Counted from the first letter of the stretch, positions 9,958 to 19,247 are shown. The stretch: 64,000 nucleotides of DNA from Phyllobacterium chamaecytisi (GCF_020164455.1 NZ_JAIQWW010000006.1:62001-126000), one strand, 5' to 3'. The notes: generated by a model not told the origin, from the letters alone. Made by a program: numbers and translations.

Positions 9958-10824
9958 TCAGTCATAGGCCAATGCCCAGCCGGCACCCTTGAGCCAGCAG
10001 CGATCATCCGCGATGTCGTCGCTACGGTGGAGGCGCGTGACGCGATCCCAGCCGCCATTCGCAAACGCCCTTGCGAGTGCATCCTCCGACTTTTCGTCCC
10101 GCAAGCCGGCACATGGGTAGATGGCGACACCAGACACCCAGCGCGCCGCAAATTTTTCGCCTTCACGCGTGATAACGAACACCGCACCGCGCGGTCTGCT
10201 CCGCCGGCTTTGGCTGGCGTACCCATCATCGGTGGTCATAGGCAGAACCAGGCGGCCGCCGTCTTTGAGCCGGTCCAGCCAAATATCGGCGGGGCGCGTC
10301 GCACCTGCATTGACGTAAATTATGTCAGCCGGTCCGAACTCAATCTTCGTACCGTCACCTTCAATCACTTCGACATTTGGATAGGCGGAAAGATTGGAAT
10401 TGGCGCGTGCCGCAAGGTCAGTCTCCAACTCAATTCCCGTAACGTGCCCGGAGGGCCCCGCCAGATGTGCCATGATCGCCGTGTAATAGCCGACCCCCGC
10501 GCCGACATGCACAATATGTTCGCCTGCAACTGGATGCGCGCACCAAAGCAGGTGCGCGTGCAACGATGGTTCACCATTGTTGATGTGCCGCTCCGGCGAT
10601 ATCCCGACCAGATCGTCCGTGTAGAGATAAACTGGATCGGCGTTTGGCGTATCGACATAGCCAATACCGAAACGGCGCATCGGCCACGGGCCGGGTCCGA
10701 GAAAATCCTCGCGCGGAACGTCCGCAAAGGCATTTTCGATACGATGATCCTCAACGCCGACGCTCGCCAATATCTGCTTGGCGAATGAGCGGCGAACGAT
10801 CTTCAGTTCGTCAGGATCGGTCAT
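9958..10824 (-). CDS. Protein-L-isoaspartate O-methyltransferase-like protein
   Basis: A 288-residue class I methyltransferase of the PCMT group. The N-terminal VPREDFLGPGPW and the SAM-binding HVGAGVGYYTAIMAHLAG are the family's marks, as is the later IYVNAGA. True Pcm enzymes repair isoaspartyl residues, but at about 210-220 residues they are shorter; this one has an extra C-terminal region of about 70 residues, so its substrate may differ. I prefer the ATG at 10824, which has a better spaced purine stretch than the ATG at 10833. Confidence 0.75.
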   Translation of the reverse strand: MTDPDELKIVRRSFAKQILASVGVEDHRIENAFADVPREDFLGPGPWPMRRFGIGYVDTPNADPVYLYTDDLVGISPERHINNGEPSLHAHLLWCAHPVAGEHIVHVGAGVGYYTAIMAHLAGPSGHVTGIELETDLAARANSNLSAYPNVEVIEGDGTKIEFGPADIIYVNAGATRPADIWLDRLKDGGRLVLPMTTDDGYASQSRRSRPRGAVFVITREGEKFAARWVSGVAIYPCAGLRDEKSEDALARAFANGGWDRVTRLHRSDDIADDRCWLKGAGWALAYD

Positions 10825-10901
10825 CCATTGCATTCCGGTTGGACTACGACATTGCTATTGTAGTCATGTCATGCCGGAAGGTTCAACTTCAACGATCACA
10901 G

Positions 10902-11546
10902 CTAGTTGGCCAGCTCCCGGTGGATGCTTGTCGAGCCCGTCGCATGTGCAGCGCATAGCCGGCTTGTCAGCTCGGCGTCTCGGGCTTCTATTGCCGAGAC
11001 AATAGCACGGAGCTCGTCAAACGTATCCCGGTTGTGGTTGGTGACGCCGGGCTTAAGATGCTGCAGAATGATAATTCGATTGTTGAGGAGCGTAAGCATC
11101 GCGCTTGCAACACTGTTGCCGCAACCTTCGAGCAATATGGAGTAGAATTTATTCTCCGCGCTCACGGCGCTTTGGTCGTCCATGCGATCGACATGCGCAC
11201 GCAGGCGCGCCACCTGTGCGTTGCTCGCATTGCGGGCGAACTCCTCGCCCACCAACGGCGTCAACGCCTGCCTGACGCGAAGCATCTGGTTGGCCTCTTC
11301 CCCGTTGGGTTTCGCCACCGAGAGACCCCGGCGCGGTGTGCTGACGATCACGCCCTCTGCCTGCAGATGCTGCAATGCTTCACGCAGTATTGTGCGGCTC
11401 ACAAGCAATTCCTCGCAAAGCAGGCGCTCGATCAGTTTCTGACCCGGCCGCAGGGATCCAGACAGGATTGATTCACGCAGGGTGTCTGTGACTTGCCTGC
11501 GCAAGGATGTTGTTTCTCGCGGCATATGTAGGCCCAGTAACGCCAT
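10902..11546 (-). CDS. GntR-family regulator (FCD-type)
   Basis: A 214-residue regulator. The N-terminal winged helix-turn-helix (RQVTDTLRESILSGSLRPGQKL, then SRTILREALQHLQAEG) is typical of the FadR/FCD subgroup, followed by an all-helical effector domain of about 130 residues. GAGGAAGG sits just before the ATG. It is monocistronic, lying between a methyltransferase gene and a LysR gene on the same strand, so its target is not evident from context. Confidence 0.88.
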   Translation of the reverse strand: MALLGLHMPRETTSLRRQVTDTLRESILSGSLRPGQKLIERLLCEELLVSRTILREALQHLQAEGVIVSTPRRGLSVAKPNGEEANQMLRVRQALTPLVGEEFARNASNAQVARLRAHVDRMDDQSAVSAENKFYSILLEGCGNSVASAMLTLLNNRIIILQHLKPGVTNHNRDTFDELRAIVSAIEARDAELTSRLCAAHATGSTSIHRELAN

Positions 11547-11630
11547 AGCCCTTCCTCGATTCCACGTTCGCCCGACAATCGGGCTCGTGCTTATTCGTTA
11601 TATTTCATTGAATACATCGTCAAGAGAAAG

Positions 11631-12548
11631 TCATTCGCGCTGTCCGGTGTCCGTGCCTAAATTCTCGGCCAGAAAATCGACAAAACTCCGCACGCGCGCC
11701 GCAAGGTATTCATGACCGACGAACACCGCATGGATGAGTTCAATGTCACCCGGGTTGAAATCCTCAAGTAACGGGACCAGCCGCCCAGCCTCGATGTCAG
11801 CCCTGACATGAAAGAGGCCCAGCCTGGCGATTCCAAGCCCTGCCACGCACATCTGCTGCGCGGTCGATCCATTGTTCGACAGGAAGTTTCCCGCGACCGC
11901 GATCGTATCGATCTCTCCGGTTTTGGGATCACGAAATGGCCACTCATTCAGTATCCGCCGAAAGTTGAAGTTGAGACAGTTGTGGCGTTCAAGGTCGCGG
12001 GGATGCATCGGGGTACCGTGCTCGGCCAGATAGGCAGGTGAAGCGATGACCACCACCCGACTCTCGAAGAGCTTGCGCGCCTTCAGGCTCGAACTGCGCA
12101 TGGGTCCAACGCGGATGGCGACGTCGGCACGCTCCTCAATCAGATCGACGACGCCGTCGCTCAGGGAAACATCGAGCTCTACCTCCGGATAACGCCGCAA
12201 AAACTTGGGAACGAGCGGTAAAATGCACATCATCCCGACTGGCACAGAAGAGTTCACGCGCAACAGTCCGCGTGGCGCCGCCGAGGCACCTGACGCGACA
12301 GCCCGTTCAGCCTCGTCAATCTCCGCGACAATGCGTAGTGCCCGCTGGTGATAGATTTCACCCTCCGGCGTTAATCTCAGCGTACGTGTTGAGCGTACGA
12401 GCAGACGGGTTCCAAGCCGCTCTTCGATACGGCTGATGATTTTGCTGACAGCGGACGGCGTAAGGCCAAGGCGCCGGCCCGCAGCGGAAAAGCTGTTGAG
12501 GTCAACCGCCTGAACGAAAACTTCCATCTCTCCAGCCCGATTGTCCAT
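11631..12548 (-). CDS. LysR-family transcriptional regulator
   Basis: A LysR regulator of about 305 residues. The helix-turn-helix is clear at the N-terminus (SFSAAGRRLGLTPSAVSKII), followed by the periplasmic-binding-like effector domain (LRVNSSVPVG and SDGVVDLIEERADVAIRVG). An in-frame GTG at 12575 would extend it, but it overlaps a palindrome that looks like an operator, so I start at the ATG at 12548. The gene is divergent from an MFS efflux gene, the usual arrangement when a LysR protein controls its neighbour. Confidence 0.9.
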   Translation of the reverse strand: MDNRAGEMEVFVQAVDLNSFSAAGRRLGLTPSAVSKIISRIEERLGTRLLVRSTRTLRLTPEGEIYHQRALRIVAEIDEAERAVASGASAAPRGLLRVNSSVPVGMMCILPLVPKFLRRYPEVELDVSLSDGVVDLIEERADVAIRVGPMRSSSLKARKLFESRVVVIASPAYLAEHGTPMHPRDLERHNCLNFNFRRILNEWPFRDPKTGEIDTIAVAGNFLSNNGSTAQQMCVAGLGIARLGLFHVRADIEAGRLVPLLEDFNPGDIELIHAVFVGHEYLAARVRSFVDFLAENLGTDTGQRE

Positions 12549-12559
12549 ACCAATATACC

Positions 12560-12576
12560 TGTGAATTTGTTTCACA
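12560..12576. promoter_or_regulatory. Candidate LysR operator
   Basis: The 17-bp palindrome TGTGAATTTGTTTCACA (6-bp perfect arms, 5-base centre) lies in the divergent LysR/MFS promoter region, close to the LysR start. It contains a T-N11-A core as in LysR boxes. Binding is inferred. Confidence 0.4.
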
Positions 12577-12688
12577 AGTATTGAGCATTATGGAGTGATT
12601 ATCAAGGTAATGACGATGCGCCATATTCCCAGCAGCTTTCATCAATTCTCCGGCTGACTCAAGCAGCCGCTATTCAAAGGACAAGACA

Positions 12689-13873
12689 ATGCCTCTCGCA
12701 CTTCTGGCGTTGACTATCAGCGCCTATGCCATCGGAACGACGGAGTTCGTCATCGTTGGTCTTTTGCCCACAGTCGCCGCCGATCTCCATATTACGCTGC
12801 CGCTCGCTGGTCTTATCGTCAGCGTTTATGCACTCGGCGTAACCTTCGGCGCGCCGGTTTTCACCGCTCTGACAGGCCGTATCGAGCGCAAGCCCCTGCT
12901 GCTCGGTCTGATGGGGCTTTTCATCATTGGCAATACCGCCGCCGCACTTTCGCCGACCTATGAACTACTGCTCGTCGCCCGAGTGATAAGCGCTTTTGCC
13001 CATGGCGTATTCTTCTCGGTCGGCGCTACCATCGCTGCCGATCTGGTGGCGCCAAACCGCCGCGCTTCCGCCATCGCTATGATGTTCCTTGGTCTGACCG
13101 TCGCGATCGTTACCGGCGTACCGCTCGGCACCTTCATAGGCCAGCAGCTCGGCTGGCGCGCAACGTTCTGGGCCGTATCCGGACTTGGTGTCATTGCCTT
13201 GCTCGCCATCGCATTCCTGTTACCGTCAAAGATCGCCAGAGCAGAACCTGCGCGGCTTATCGATCAGGTTCGTGTGCTCGCCAGTGGCCGCCTGCTTCTC
13301 GCCTTTGCCATGACTGCGCTCGGCTATGGCGGCACCTTCGTCATGTTCACGTTCCTTGCTCCAGTCCTGCAGGAAATCACAGGCTATGCCGGCTCGACTG
13401 TCAGCCTGATACTGGTTCTCTACGGCCTTTCCATTGCGGTGGGCAACATGGTTGGCGGACGCGTTGCCGATGGTAATCCGGTCGGGGCCCTCGCGGTCAT
13501 GTTCACGCTGCAGGCTGCAGTGCTGGCGATTTTCACCTTCACGGCGGTCTCGCCAGTATGGTCCCTGGTGACGCTCGCCGCTCTCGGTGCACTCTCCTTC
13601 TCCAATGTCCCCGGCCTCCAGCTCTATGTCGTGCAACTTGCCAAGATTCACACACCTGAAACGGTCGATGTTGCCTCGGCACTGAACATCGCCGCCTTCA
13701 ATCTCGGCATCGCCGGCGGTGCCTTCCTCGGTGGTCTCATCGTCGCTTCGCCGCTTGGGCTCGGCGCAACGCCCTGGGTTGGTTCGCTTCTGGTGGTTGG
13801 CGCGCTCGGCCTGACCCTCTGGAGTCAGATGCTCGATCGCCGTGCGACGACCGAAGCTCTCGCCACCTGCTAA
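12689..13873 (+). CDS. MFS efflux transporter, AraJ/sugar-efflux-like
   Basis: A 394-residue major-facilitator protein with about 12 transmembrane helices. The opening ISAYAIGTTEFVIVGLLP and the first-loop block TGRIERKPLL are characteristic of the AraJ/YdhP/NepI-like drug and sugar exporter group. An AAGGA site precedes the ATG. It is divergent from a LysR regulator across about 140 bases, so regulation by that protein is likely. The substrate is unknown. Confidence 0.88.
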   Translation: MPLALLALTISAYAIGTTEFVIVGLLPTVAADLHITLPLAGLIVSVYALGVTFGAPVFTALTGRIERKPLLLGLMGLFIIGNTAAALSPTYELLLVARVISAFAHGVFFSVGATIAADLVAPNRRASAIAMMFLGLTVAIVTGVPLGTFIGQQLGWRATFWAVSGLGVIALLAIAFLLPSKIARAEPARLIDQVRVLASGRLLLAFAMTALGYGGTFVMFTFLAPVLQEITGYAGSTVSLILVLYGLSIAVGNMVGGRVADGNPVGALAVMFTLQAAVLAIFTFTAVSPVWSLVTLAALGALSFSNVPGLQLYVVQLAKIHTPETVDVASALNIAAFNLGIAGGAFLGGLIVASPLGLGATPWVGSLLVVGALGLTLWSQMLDRRATTEALATC

Positions 13874-13950
13874 AGCGAAGAGGCCGTCCGAAGGGGTGAC
13901 AGGATGAGATAATTTGCTAAGGTCGGCATGAGATTCGCGAAAGGTTTTCC

Positions 13951-15213
13951 ATGCTGGCCGAAGTGGCATTGCCCATCAAGCTGACATTCAGGCTCTGGTT
14001 GCGCTTCTGGCCACAGCTCATCGCTGTTGTCCTGCTCGGGCTCACCGTATCGGATTTGTTGATGTGGGTGGCGGTCAAAGCCGCCTATATCAACCACTAT
14101 ACCGGTCTTGGACTGTTGACCCTCGTTGCGCTTACCCAACTCGTAACGACGGTTTCCATGATCCAGATCGTGCGGCCCGGATTGCCCTCCGTCAACGCCG
14201 CACAACCGCAAGCCGATGAAGAAGCGGAGAAGAGCGAATTCGGCCTGTCCCGTCTCACCACGATCATTGCCGTCGCGCTGCTTCCGTTCTTCGCATACTA
14301 CGCAGCCTGGGGATTTCTGGGCGATACGGTGCGCCAATATTCGCGCCTCGCACTCGAGTTGCGGCCATTTGAAGGTGGTGGCGGCAGCGTGCTCGACGTT
14401 CTGGATTCCAAATGGATCCTTCTGTCGGTTGCCGTTTCGTGGATCGTGCGCAGTTTTGCGAAAGCGATGAAAGAACGCACCAAGCGCTCGGTCTGGGATA
14501 TCATCATGGTCGTTTGCGAGACCAACTGGATATTCATCGGTCTTTATATCATCAGCCGCTGGAAGGATGACTGGTTGCAGGCACTGATCGAAGGGCGGCT
14601 GTGGTCGTGGTTCGAACAATTCTTCGCGGCACTCGCCTTGCCGGTTTCATCGGCCTTTGCCGCCGCCTTGATCCCGGTCGAGCAGGTTCCGGAGAACTTC
14701 AGTGCGGTAGCGGTCAATCTGTTCTTCCACGCACTCCTGCCAGTGATTTGGCTGGTCATGGTCGCGCTTGTCTACGGCTATGACGTCCGCGACCAAAAAG
14801 AACTCATGCGCATTCACCATCGCGTCGAACGTTTTGGCGAGCGATATCAGGCTATCCCGAAATTCCTGCGCGACTTCATCGAGCATTTCATCAGCGGCTA
14901 TCGCTCAAGATATTTGCCCATCGCGAATGGAGTGAGGCTCACGCTGAATTCCGGACTGCTGCTCATCATCACCTTGATCCTCGGCTATCGCTTTATCGAA
15001 TGGGCTGCGGCTTGGCTGTGGCTCGGCACAGCGCACCTGATAGGCCCGCATTCGATCGCCGTGTGGGAGGTCCTGGCGAATGGAGTAAGCTTCCTGTTTG
15101 GCAGTCCGCTACAGGATTCATCGACGGGAATTCTCGTTGAACCCTTGCGTATCTGTTTTCTCGCCGCCGTCCTCGAAACAGCGTTTTCGATGACAAAGAG
15201 AGCTAAGGCTTAG
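13951..15213 (+). CDS. Polytopic membrane protein of unknown function
   Basis: A 420-residue protein I do not recognise. It has about eight hydrophobic segments: two near the N-terminus, an acidic linker at about residues 85-95 (QADEEAEKSEFG), several segments to about residue 275, a cytoplasmic-looking basic stretch (RIHHRVERFGERYQ), then more segments to the end. Its 3' end overlaps by 11 bases the convergent gene of a three-gene set of membrane-anchored proteins. That overlap, and the fact that both are unknown envelope genes, suggests but does not prove a functional link. Confidence 0.75.
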   Translation: MLAEVALPIKLTFRLWLRFWPQLIAVVLLGLTVSDLLMWVAVKAAYINHYTGLGLLTLVALTQLVTTVSMIQIVRPGLPSVNAAQPQADEEAEKSEFGLSRLTTIIAVALLPFFAYYAAWGFLGDTVRQYSRLALELRPFEGGGGSVLDVLDSKWILLSVAVSWIVRSFAKAMKERTKRSVWDIIMVVCETNWIFIGLYIISRWKDDWLQALIEGRLWSWFEQFFAALALPVSSAFAAALIPVEQVPENFSAVAVNLFFHALLPVIWLVMVALVYGYDVRDQKELMRIHHRVERFGERYQAIPKFLRDFIEHFISGYRSRYLPIANGVRLTLNSGLLLIITLILGYRFIEWAAAWLWLGTAHLIGPHSIAVWEVLANGVSFLFGSPLQDSSTGILVEPLRICFLAAVLETAFSMTKRAKA

Positions 15214-15772
15214 CAAACCTCAGATAGAACGGCCGCTCGCTGTGCATCCCTAAAGTCGGGACGAGTTCGTCTGCGACATCCGCTGGAACGAGATAATTCT
15301 CCTCGATCACTCTGCGCTCGCCCTTTTGCGCCCCGGAAAATGCGGTGGAACTGCACGTCTCGATGCCCGGTTGCGGCGAAGGTATTCCCGGCACGCTGGA
15401 GGGGTACCAGGTGCGTCCCGTACGATCTGTCAGCTTGATAGCACACATAAGCCAGAGATTTTGAAGGTCGGGATCACCGATCTCGACTATAAAACGCGCG
15501 ATGATTGGCACTGAACCGGCGGGAAGCCGGCCGGGCCTTATGCCTTCCACCTTGCGCAATCCCTGAAACTGCCAGTCGCTGCCGCCATAGTGTTTGGTCT
15601 CTCCTGCAGCGACGTCAACCGGCAGCATATCGCGATACCGGATGAGTTCATTAATGTCTCTGTACGAGATAGATAACAGTGAAACCGGAACGAGGAATAG
15701 CAAGGCCCACAGGCTGCGCTTGCGCCATCGTCGCTCCAAAGCATTCTGCTTTTCTTCAATCAAGACCGACAT
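15203..15772 (-). CDS. Membrane-anchored protein of unknown function (third of a three-gene set)
   Basis: A 189-residue protein. A basic cytoplasmic N-terminus (RRWRKRS) leads into one transmembrane segment at about residues 20-37; the rest should be periplasmic. It contains a stretch PIIARFIVEIGD then LWLMCAIKLTDRTGRTW, in beta-strand rhythm, resembling the immunoglobulin-like DUF4352 fold. One base separates it from the upstream gene, and its stop overlaps the convergent membrane protein gene. No catalytic motif is seen. Confidence 0.65.
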   Translation of the reverse strand: MSVLIEEKQNALERRWRKRSLWALLFLVPVSLLSISYRDINELIRYRDMLPVDVAAGETKHYGGSDWQFQGLRKVEGIRPGRLPAGSVPIIARFIVEIGDPDLQNLWLMCAIKLTDRTGRTWYPSSVPGIPSPQPGIETCSSTAFSGAQKGERRVIEENYLVPADVADELVPTLGMHSERPFYLRFAKP

Positions 15773-15773
15773 T

Positions 15774-16355
15774 TCATGTTCCTGTTAGCGGACGCAACGG
15801 GTCGTAACTGTCGACGACCAGCGGCTGCCCGTCGTTGAACGTCTTGATGTCATCGATTGAAATGCGCGCTTCGGAATCCAATGCCGGCTCTATCTTGCCC
15901 GAGAGAACCAGCGTTGCCCCGTTCATCTGATCCGGCGTTGTCTCAAAGATGAATCGCACCTTCTTGGGCAATCCCGGAGCAAGCAGGTGCGGTGGCATGC
16001 CCGGCGCCCAGCCGATCCGGCCGGACGTTGTGAATTTCAAACCTGTCGGCCCGAGCCAGGTCGCCGCTGCAACGCTTGTACTGCTGGTCGTGGCCGCAAG
16101 CTGCGCGGTGACAATCACCCAAAGACCCGAAGTCGTCAGCGTTTTCTTCTCGCCATACTGGGTGAAGTCCAGTTGGCGCGCGAAAATGACCTGATCCAGC
16201 GTCGCATCGAACTCGCGGGTGTGAACCTTATCGTGCATCTTGCCATAGACGGGAATAGGAGCCGTCAGCTCACCGAAGCGTGGCTTGGTCTGCTGCATGC
16301 CGTAAAGCACGCCGACGGCAACGATCAAGACGAGAACATTGGCGAGCCGGCGCAT
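15774..16355 (-). CDS. Membrane-anchored protein of unknown function (second of a three-gene set)
   Basis: A 193-residue protein with an N-terminal signal anchor (residues about 5-20) and an otherwise soluble, beta-rich periplasmic part. The stretch SGLWVIVTAQLAATTSS resembles the central strands of its two neighbours. I start at the ATG at 16355, because GTGAGG six bases upstream is then a good ribosome binding site; it sits across the stop codon of the gene before it, which implies translational coupling. Confidence 0.65.
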   Translation of the reverse strand: MRRLANVLVLIVAVGVLYGMQQTKPRFGELTAPIPVYGKMHDKVHTREFDATLDQVIFARQLDFTQYGEKKTLTTSGLWVIVTAQLAATTSSTSVAAATWLGPTGLKFTTSGRIGWAPGMPPHLLAPGLPKKVRFIFETTPDQMNGATLVLSGKIEPALDSEARISIDDIKTFNDGQPLVVDSYDPLRPLTGT

Positions 16356-16356
16356 T

Positions 16357-16941
16357 TTAGGCCTCACTCTGGGAAAGTGGCAGACTTACGGTGCCTGCCG
16401 GAGCCTTGCTCCACCAGCCAGGCGTGCCAGTCAGATTGTTGCGCAGCTTGAACTTCCATGCCTCGATGCCAAGTTCAATCGTGCCGGTCGGGACAGCATC
16501 GGATGGCACCAACCAGACGTAAGTAATCTTCTCGGGCATTCCGGGTTGCAAATCCGGCAACGACGATCCATCCCGATCGAGATAGGCGAGAGGCTGCTCG
16601 GTGATTGCTTGCAATTTCCCAAGCGGATGAAACGTATTGGCATAGCCGCTGTCGGACTGGGTCGTGCGGTTCATCAATTCGACTGCGAAAACGACGGCCT
16701 TCTGGCCTTCCTTTGGAGTCACACTGAAGATTTTCTGGTCAGTCACCCAAGCTTTCAAGGGTTTGATCAGCCATTTCCCCGCATCGATCGACTCGCCGGC
16801 AGTGATTTGCGGCAGCTCTTGCTTGTCCGCTGCCTCGAATGCCCCAAGGGCAAATGCAGTTGCCAGTGCTGCAAATGAGCCGATACCCGCCGTTAGCCAG
16901 GCGATTGCTTTGCTGCGCAGGTTCAGGAAACGGGATCGCAT
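16357..16941 (-). CDS. Membrane-anchored protein of unknown function (first of a three-gene set)
   Basis: A 194-residue protein. A basic N-terminus (RSRFLNLRSK) leads into one hydrophobic segment at about residues 12-34 and then a periplasmic domain. The stretch KAVVFAVELMNRTTQSDSGY followed by a Pro-Gly turn (LQPGMPEKITYVWLVP) is very like the beta-sandwich DUF4352 pattern. It heads a tight operon of three proteins of nearly equal size (194, 193, 189 residues) and the same layout, probably ancient duplicates. Confidence 0.65.
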   Translation of the reverse strand: MRSRFLNLRSKAIAWLTAGIGSFAALATAFALGAFEAADKQELPQITAGESIDAGKWLIKPLKAWVTDQKIFSVTPKEGQKAVVFAVELMNRTTQSDSGYANTFHPLGKLQAITEQPLAYLDRDGSSLPDLQPGMPEKITYVWLVPSDAVPTGTIELGIEAWKFKLRNNLTGTPGWWSKAPAGTVSLPLSQSEA

Positions 16942-16958
16942 CGGCCCGATCGTTCTCC

Positions 16959-17014
16959 TCTAGAGCGAATTTTGTCTCATCAGAGCCATTCTGCCGGAGG
17001 GAATTTGCTCTAGA
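16959..17014. repeat. Small palindromic intergenic repeat
   Basis: A 56-bp element bounded by TCTAGAGCGAATT and AATTTGCTCTAGA (12 of 13 bases complementary), with a GC-richer centre. It has the look of the short dispersed palindromes found between genes in Ochrobactrum/Brucella relatives. It lies upstream of the three-gene unknown operon. Only one copy is seen in this window. Confidence 0.55.
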
Positions 17015-17163
17015 TCCTCGGATCAATAATGAGTCGCTGTCGCACGCACCATGCAATGTTTGCGGGGGGAATTTCAAGTCTTGGATTTTAACGCGCGATA
17101 ACTTGTTGAATGCTGCCGCAAGTCCGTCAGGCTAGGCGAGCACGGAAAATCGCATCACGTCCC

Positions 17164-18024
17164 TCAGAATCGCGAGGCAACCTGTGGTAGGTAAGCGTTG
17201 ACCAGACTTACAACCTGTGCGTCTCGGCTTCGTGCCGTCTCACCGCCCATCACGACTGCTACAAGCTGCCGTCCATTGTCGCTGATGGATGTGACGATGT
17301 TGAAGCCAGAAGCCCGCACATAACCGGTCTTGATACCATCCGCGCCGTTCAATTGCGCCAGAACCCGGTTATGCCCGCGGATCAATCTGCCGTTATAGAC
17401 GAAATCCTGGGTGACGAAATAATAGTATTGCCCGGGGTAGTGCTTGCGCAGCGACATACCGAGGAGCGCCATGTCACGCGCCGTTGTAATCTGCTGCGGG
17501 TCGGGCAGACCGGAAGCGTTGTGGAAGTTGGTGCCTCGCATCCCGAGTTGACGCGCCTTGGCCGTCATCTGTGCTGCGAACTGGTCTTCCGTGCCGCCGA
17601 GATATTCGGCTAAAACCACGGCGACATCATTGGCGGATTTGACGACGATCGCCTTGATCGCGGTATCGACGTCGATCGTCTGACCCGGCTTCAAACCGAG
17701 TTTGCTTGGTGCCTGTGATGCAGCGTGAGCGGAGACCGGCAGGAGAGTCGTCTTGGTAATCCGGCCGGATTTCAGTGCCTCGAAAGTGAGGTAGAGAGTC
17801 ATCATCTTGGTCAGCGAGGCAGGCACCCGCGGTAGATCGGCGCTTGCCTGATAAAGAACCGCGCCCGTGCTGCCATCGACCACGATTGAGGCGGATTTTT
17901 CCGAAACCGGTGCAACCGTCGTCGGGGTGACGGTACTCAGCGTTGCAGCAGTCGTACAACCGCTGGCCGTGCCAAGAATCACCCCTATCAACACCACGAC
18001 TTTCGAAAATGAATAGAACGACAT
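17164..18024 (-). CDS. dacC: D-alanyl-D-alanine carboxypeptidase (penicillin-binding protein 5/6-like)
   Basis: A 286-residue S11 peptidase that trims the terminal D-Ala of peptidoglycan pentapeptides. All three active-site motifs are present: SLTK (Ser70, Lys73), SAN in KSANDVA, and KTG in GIKTGYVRASG. The N-terminus is a signal peptide ending in ASGC, so it may be a lipoprotein, though the -3 residue is Ala. It lacks the C-terminal amphipathic extension of PBP5, consistent with lipid anchoring. The gene symbol is a family-level choice. An in-frame GTG five codons upstream is an alternative start. Confidence 0.88.
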   Translation of the reverse strand: MSFYSFSKVVVLIGVILGTASGCTTAATLSTVTPTTVAPVSEKSASIVVDGSTGAVLYQASADLPRVPASLTKMMTLYLTFEALKSGRITKTTLLPVSAHAASQAPSKLGLKPGQTIDVDTAIKAIVVKSANDVAVVLAEYLGGTEDQFAAQMTAKARQLGMRGTNFHNASGLPDPQQITTARDMALLGMSLRKHYPGQYYYFVTQDFVYNGRLIRGHNRVLAQLNGADGIKTGYVRASGFNIVTSISDNGRQLVAVVMGGETARSRDAQVVSLVNAYLPQVASRF

Positions 18025-18200
18025 ATGAACTCGCAGCACGTTTATATTCCGAGCATAATGCTTATGCGAAAGAGCAGATGTCTAGCGCAGGAGAGGTTAA
18101 CAATTCGGCTTAGAGCCTTTCATGAAAGGCTCCAACCGCGCTTGTTAGCCGATTTGATCCCGTGCGCCAAGCGCAGTCTCCCACACCAAATTGTCGCGCG

Positions 18201-19247
18201 TTACGCTGTGAGCACCACCTTGACGCTGCGCGAGCGGTCCAGAGCCACACGAAACGCTTCAGGCGCGTCGGCAAGTTTGAACTCGCTGGTTACCAGCCGC
18301 AGCACATCTATCTTGCCCTCGACGATCAGTTCGACCGCTTCGAAAAACTCCTCGCCAAAGCGGAATGTCCCGATCAGATCGAGCTCCTTCGACATCACTG
18401 CATTTGCAGGAACTGGAATAGATCCGCCTGCAAGATTACCGACTTGAACCACTGTTCCGCCGCGCCTGACCGTGCGAATGGCCGAGGCCAGTCCCGCCGC
18501 CGTTCCGGAAATTTCGAAGGCGATATCGTATGGCGTGGCGGCTGCAAACGTCGCCAGCTGTTCCTCGCCTTGCGACAGGTCTATCGTCTGGTCAGCGCCG
18601 AGCTCTTCTGCGAATTTCAAGGGGGCGGCGGCAACGTCGACCATGGCAACCGAGCCTGCACCTGCATGTTTCAGCGCCAGCATGGTCAAAAGACCGATTG
18701 GGCCCGAACCGAATATGATGGTCGAAGTTCCTTTGACGTGGCCGGCGCGACGTACCGCGTGCAGGCAGACTGCCAGTGGTTCGGCGAGCGCCGCCGCCTG
18801 ATAGGGCAAGTCCGCTGGCACCTTGACGCATTGCGATGCAGTCGCATCGAACAGGCTGGCGAATCCTCCCTGCATATGCGGCGTTTTCGAAGCCGAGCCC
18901 ATGAAGTAGATGTTCTCGCAAAGGTTTGCCCGACCTTCATGGCAATAGGCGCAGTGTTCGCACCAGCGCGACGGATTGACCGCAACCCGCTCACCAACCG
19001 CCAGTCCGGTCACGTTGCTCCCGATCTCGACGACCTCGCCCGCTACCTCGTGACCAAGTATCAGCGGCGAGGTAACGACGAAATCGCCGGTTCTCGCATG
19101 ACGGAAATAATGCATGTCGGAGCCGCATATGCCGGCAGCCCCGAAGCGGACCCGCACCATGTTCGGCGCGAGGTCACCGAGTTCGATATCGACGACACGA
19201 AGATCTTCGGCACCGAAGAGAGTTGCAGCAATGCCCGTGGTACTCAT
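18201..19247 (-). CDS. idnD: Zinc-dependent alcohol/polyol dehydrogenase, L-idonate 5-dehydrogenase-like
   Basis: A 348-residue medium-chain dehydrogenase. The catalytic zinc site is in GICGSDMHYFRH and GHEVAGEV; the structural zinc cysteines are in CEHCAYCHEGRANLC; the nucleotide-binding loop is GSGPIGLL. The sequence is closest to L-idonate 5-dehydrogenases, which oxidise a sugar acid to 5-ketogluconate. The start at 19247 overlaps the stop of the TRAP permease gene as ATGA, so it is translated with the transporter. That link supports a sugar-acid substrate imported by the TRAP system, but the exact sugar is inferred. Confidence 0.82.
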   Translation of the reverse strand: MSTTGIAATLFGAEDLRVVDIELGDLAPNMVRVRFGAAGICGSDMHYFRHARTGDFVVTSPLILGHEVAGEVVEIGSNVTGLAVGERVAVNPSRWCEHCAYCHEGRANLCENIYFMGSASKTPHMQGGFASLFDATASQCVKVPADLPYQAAALAEPLAVCLHAVRRAGHVKGTSTIIFGSGPIGLLTMLALKHAGAGSVAMVDVAAAPLKFAEELGADQTIDLSQGEEQLATFAAATPYDIAFEISGTAAGLASAIRTVRRGGTVVQVGNLAGGSIPVPANAVMSKELDLIGTFRFGEEFFEAVELIVEGKIDVLRLVTSEFKLADAPEAFRVALDRSRSVKVVLTA

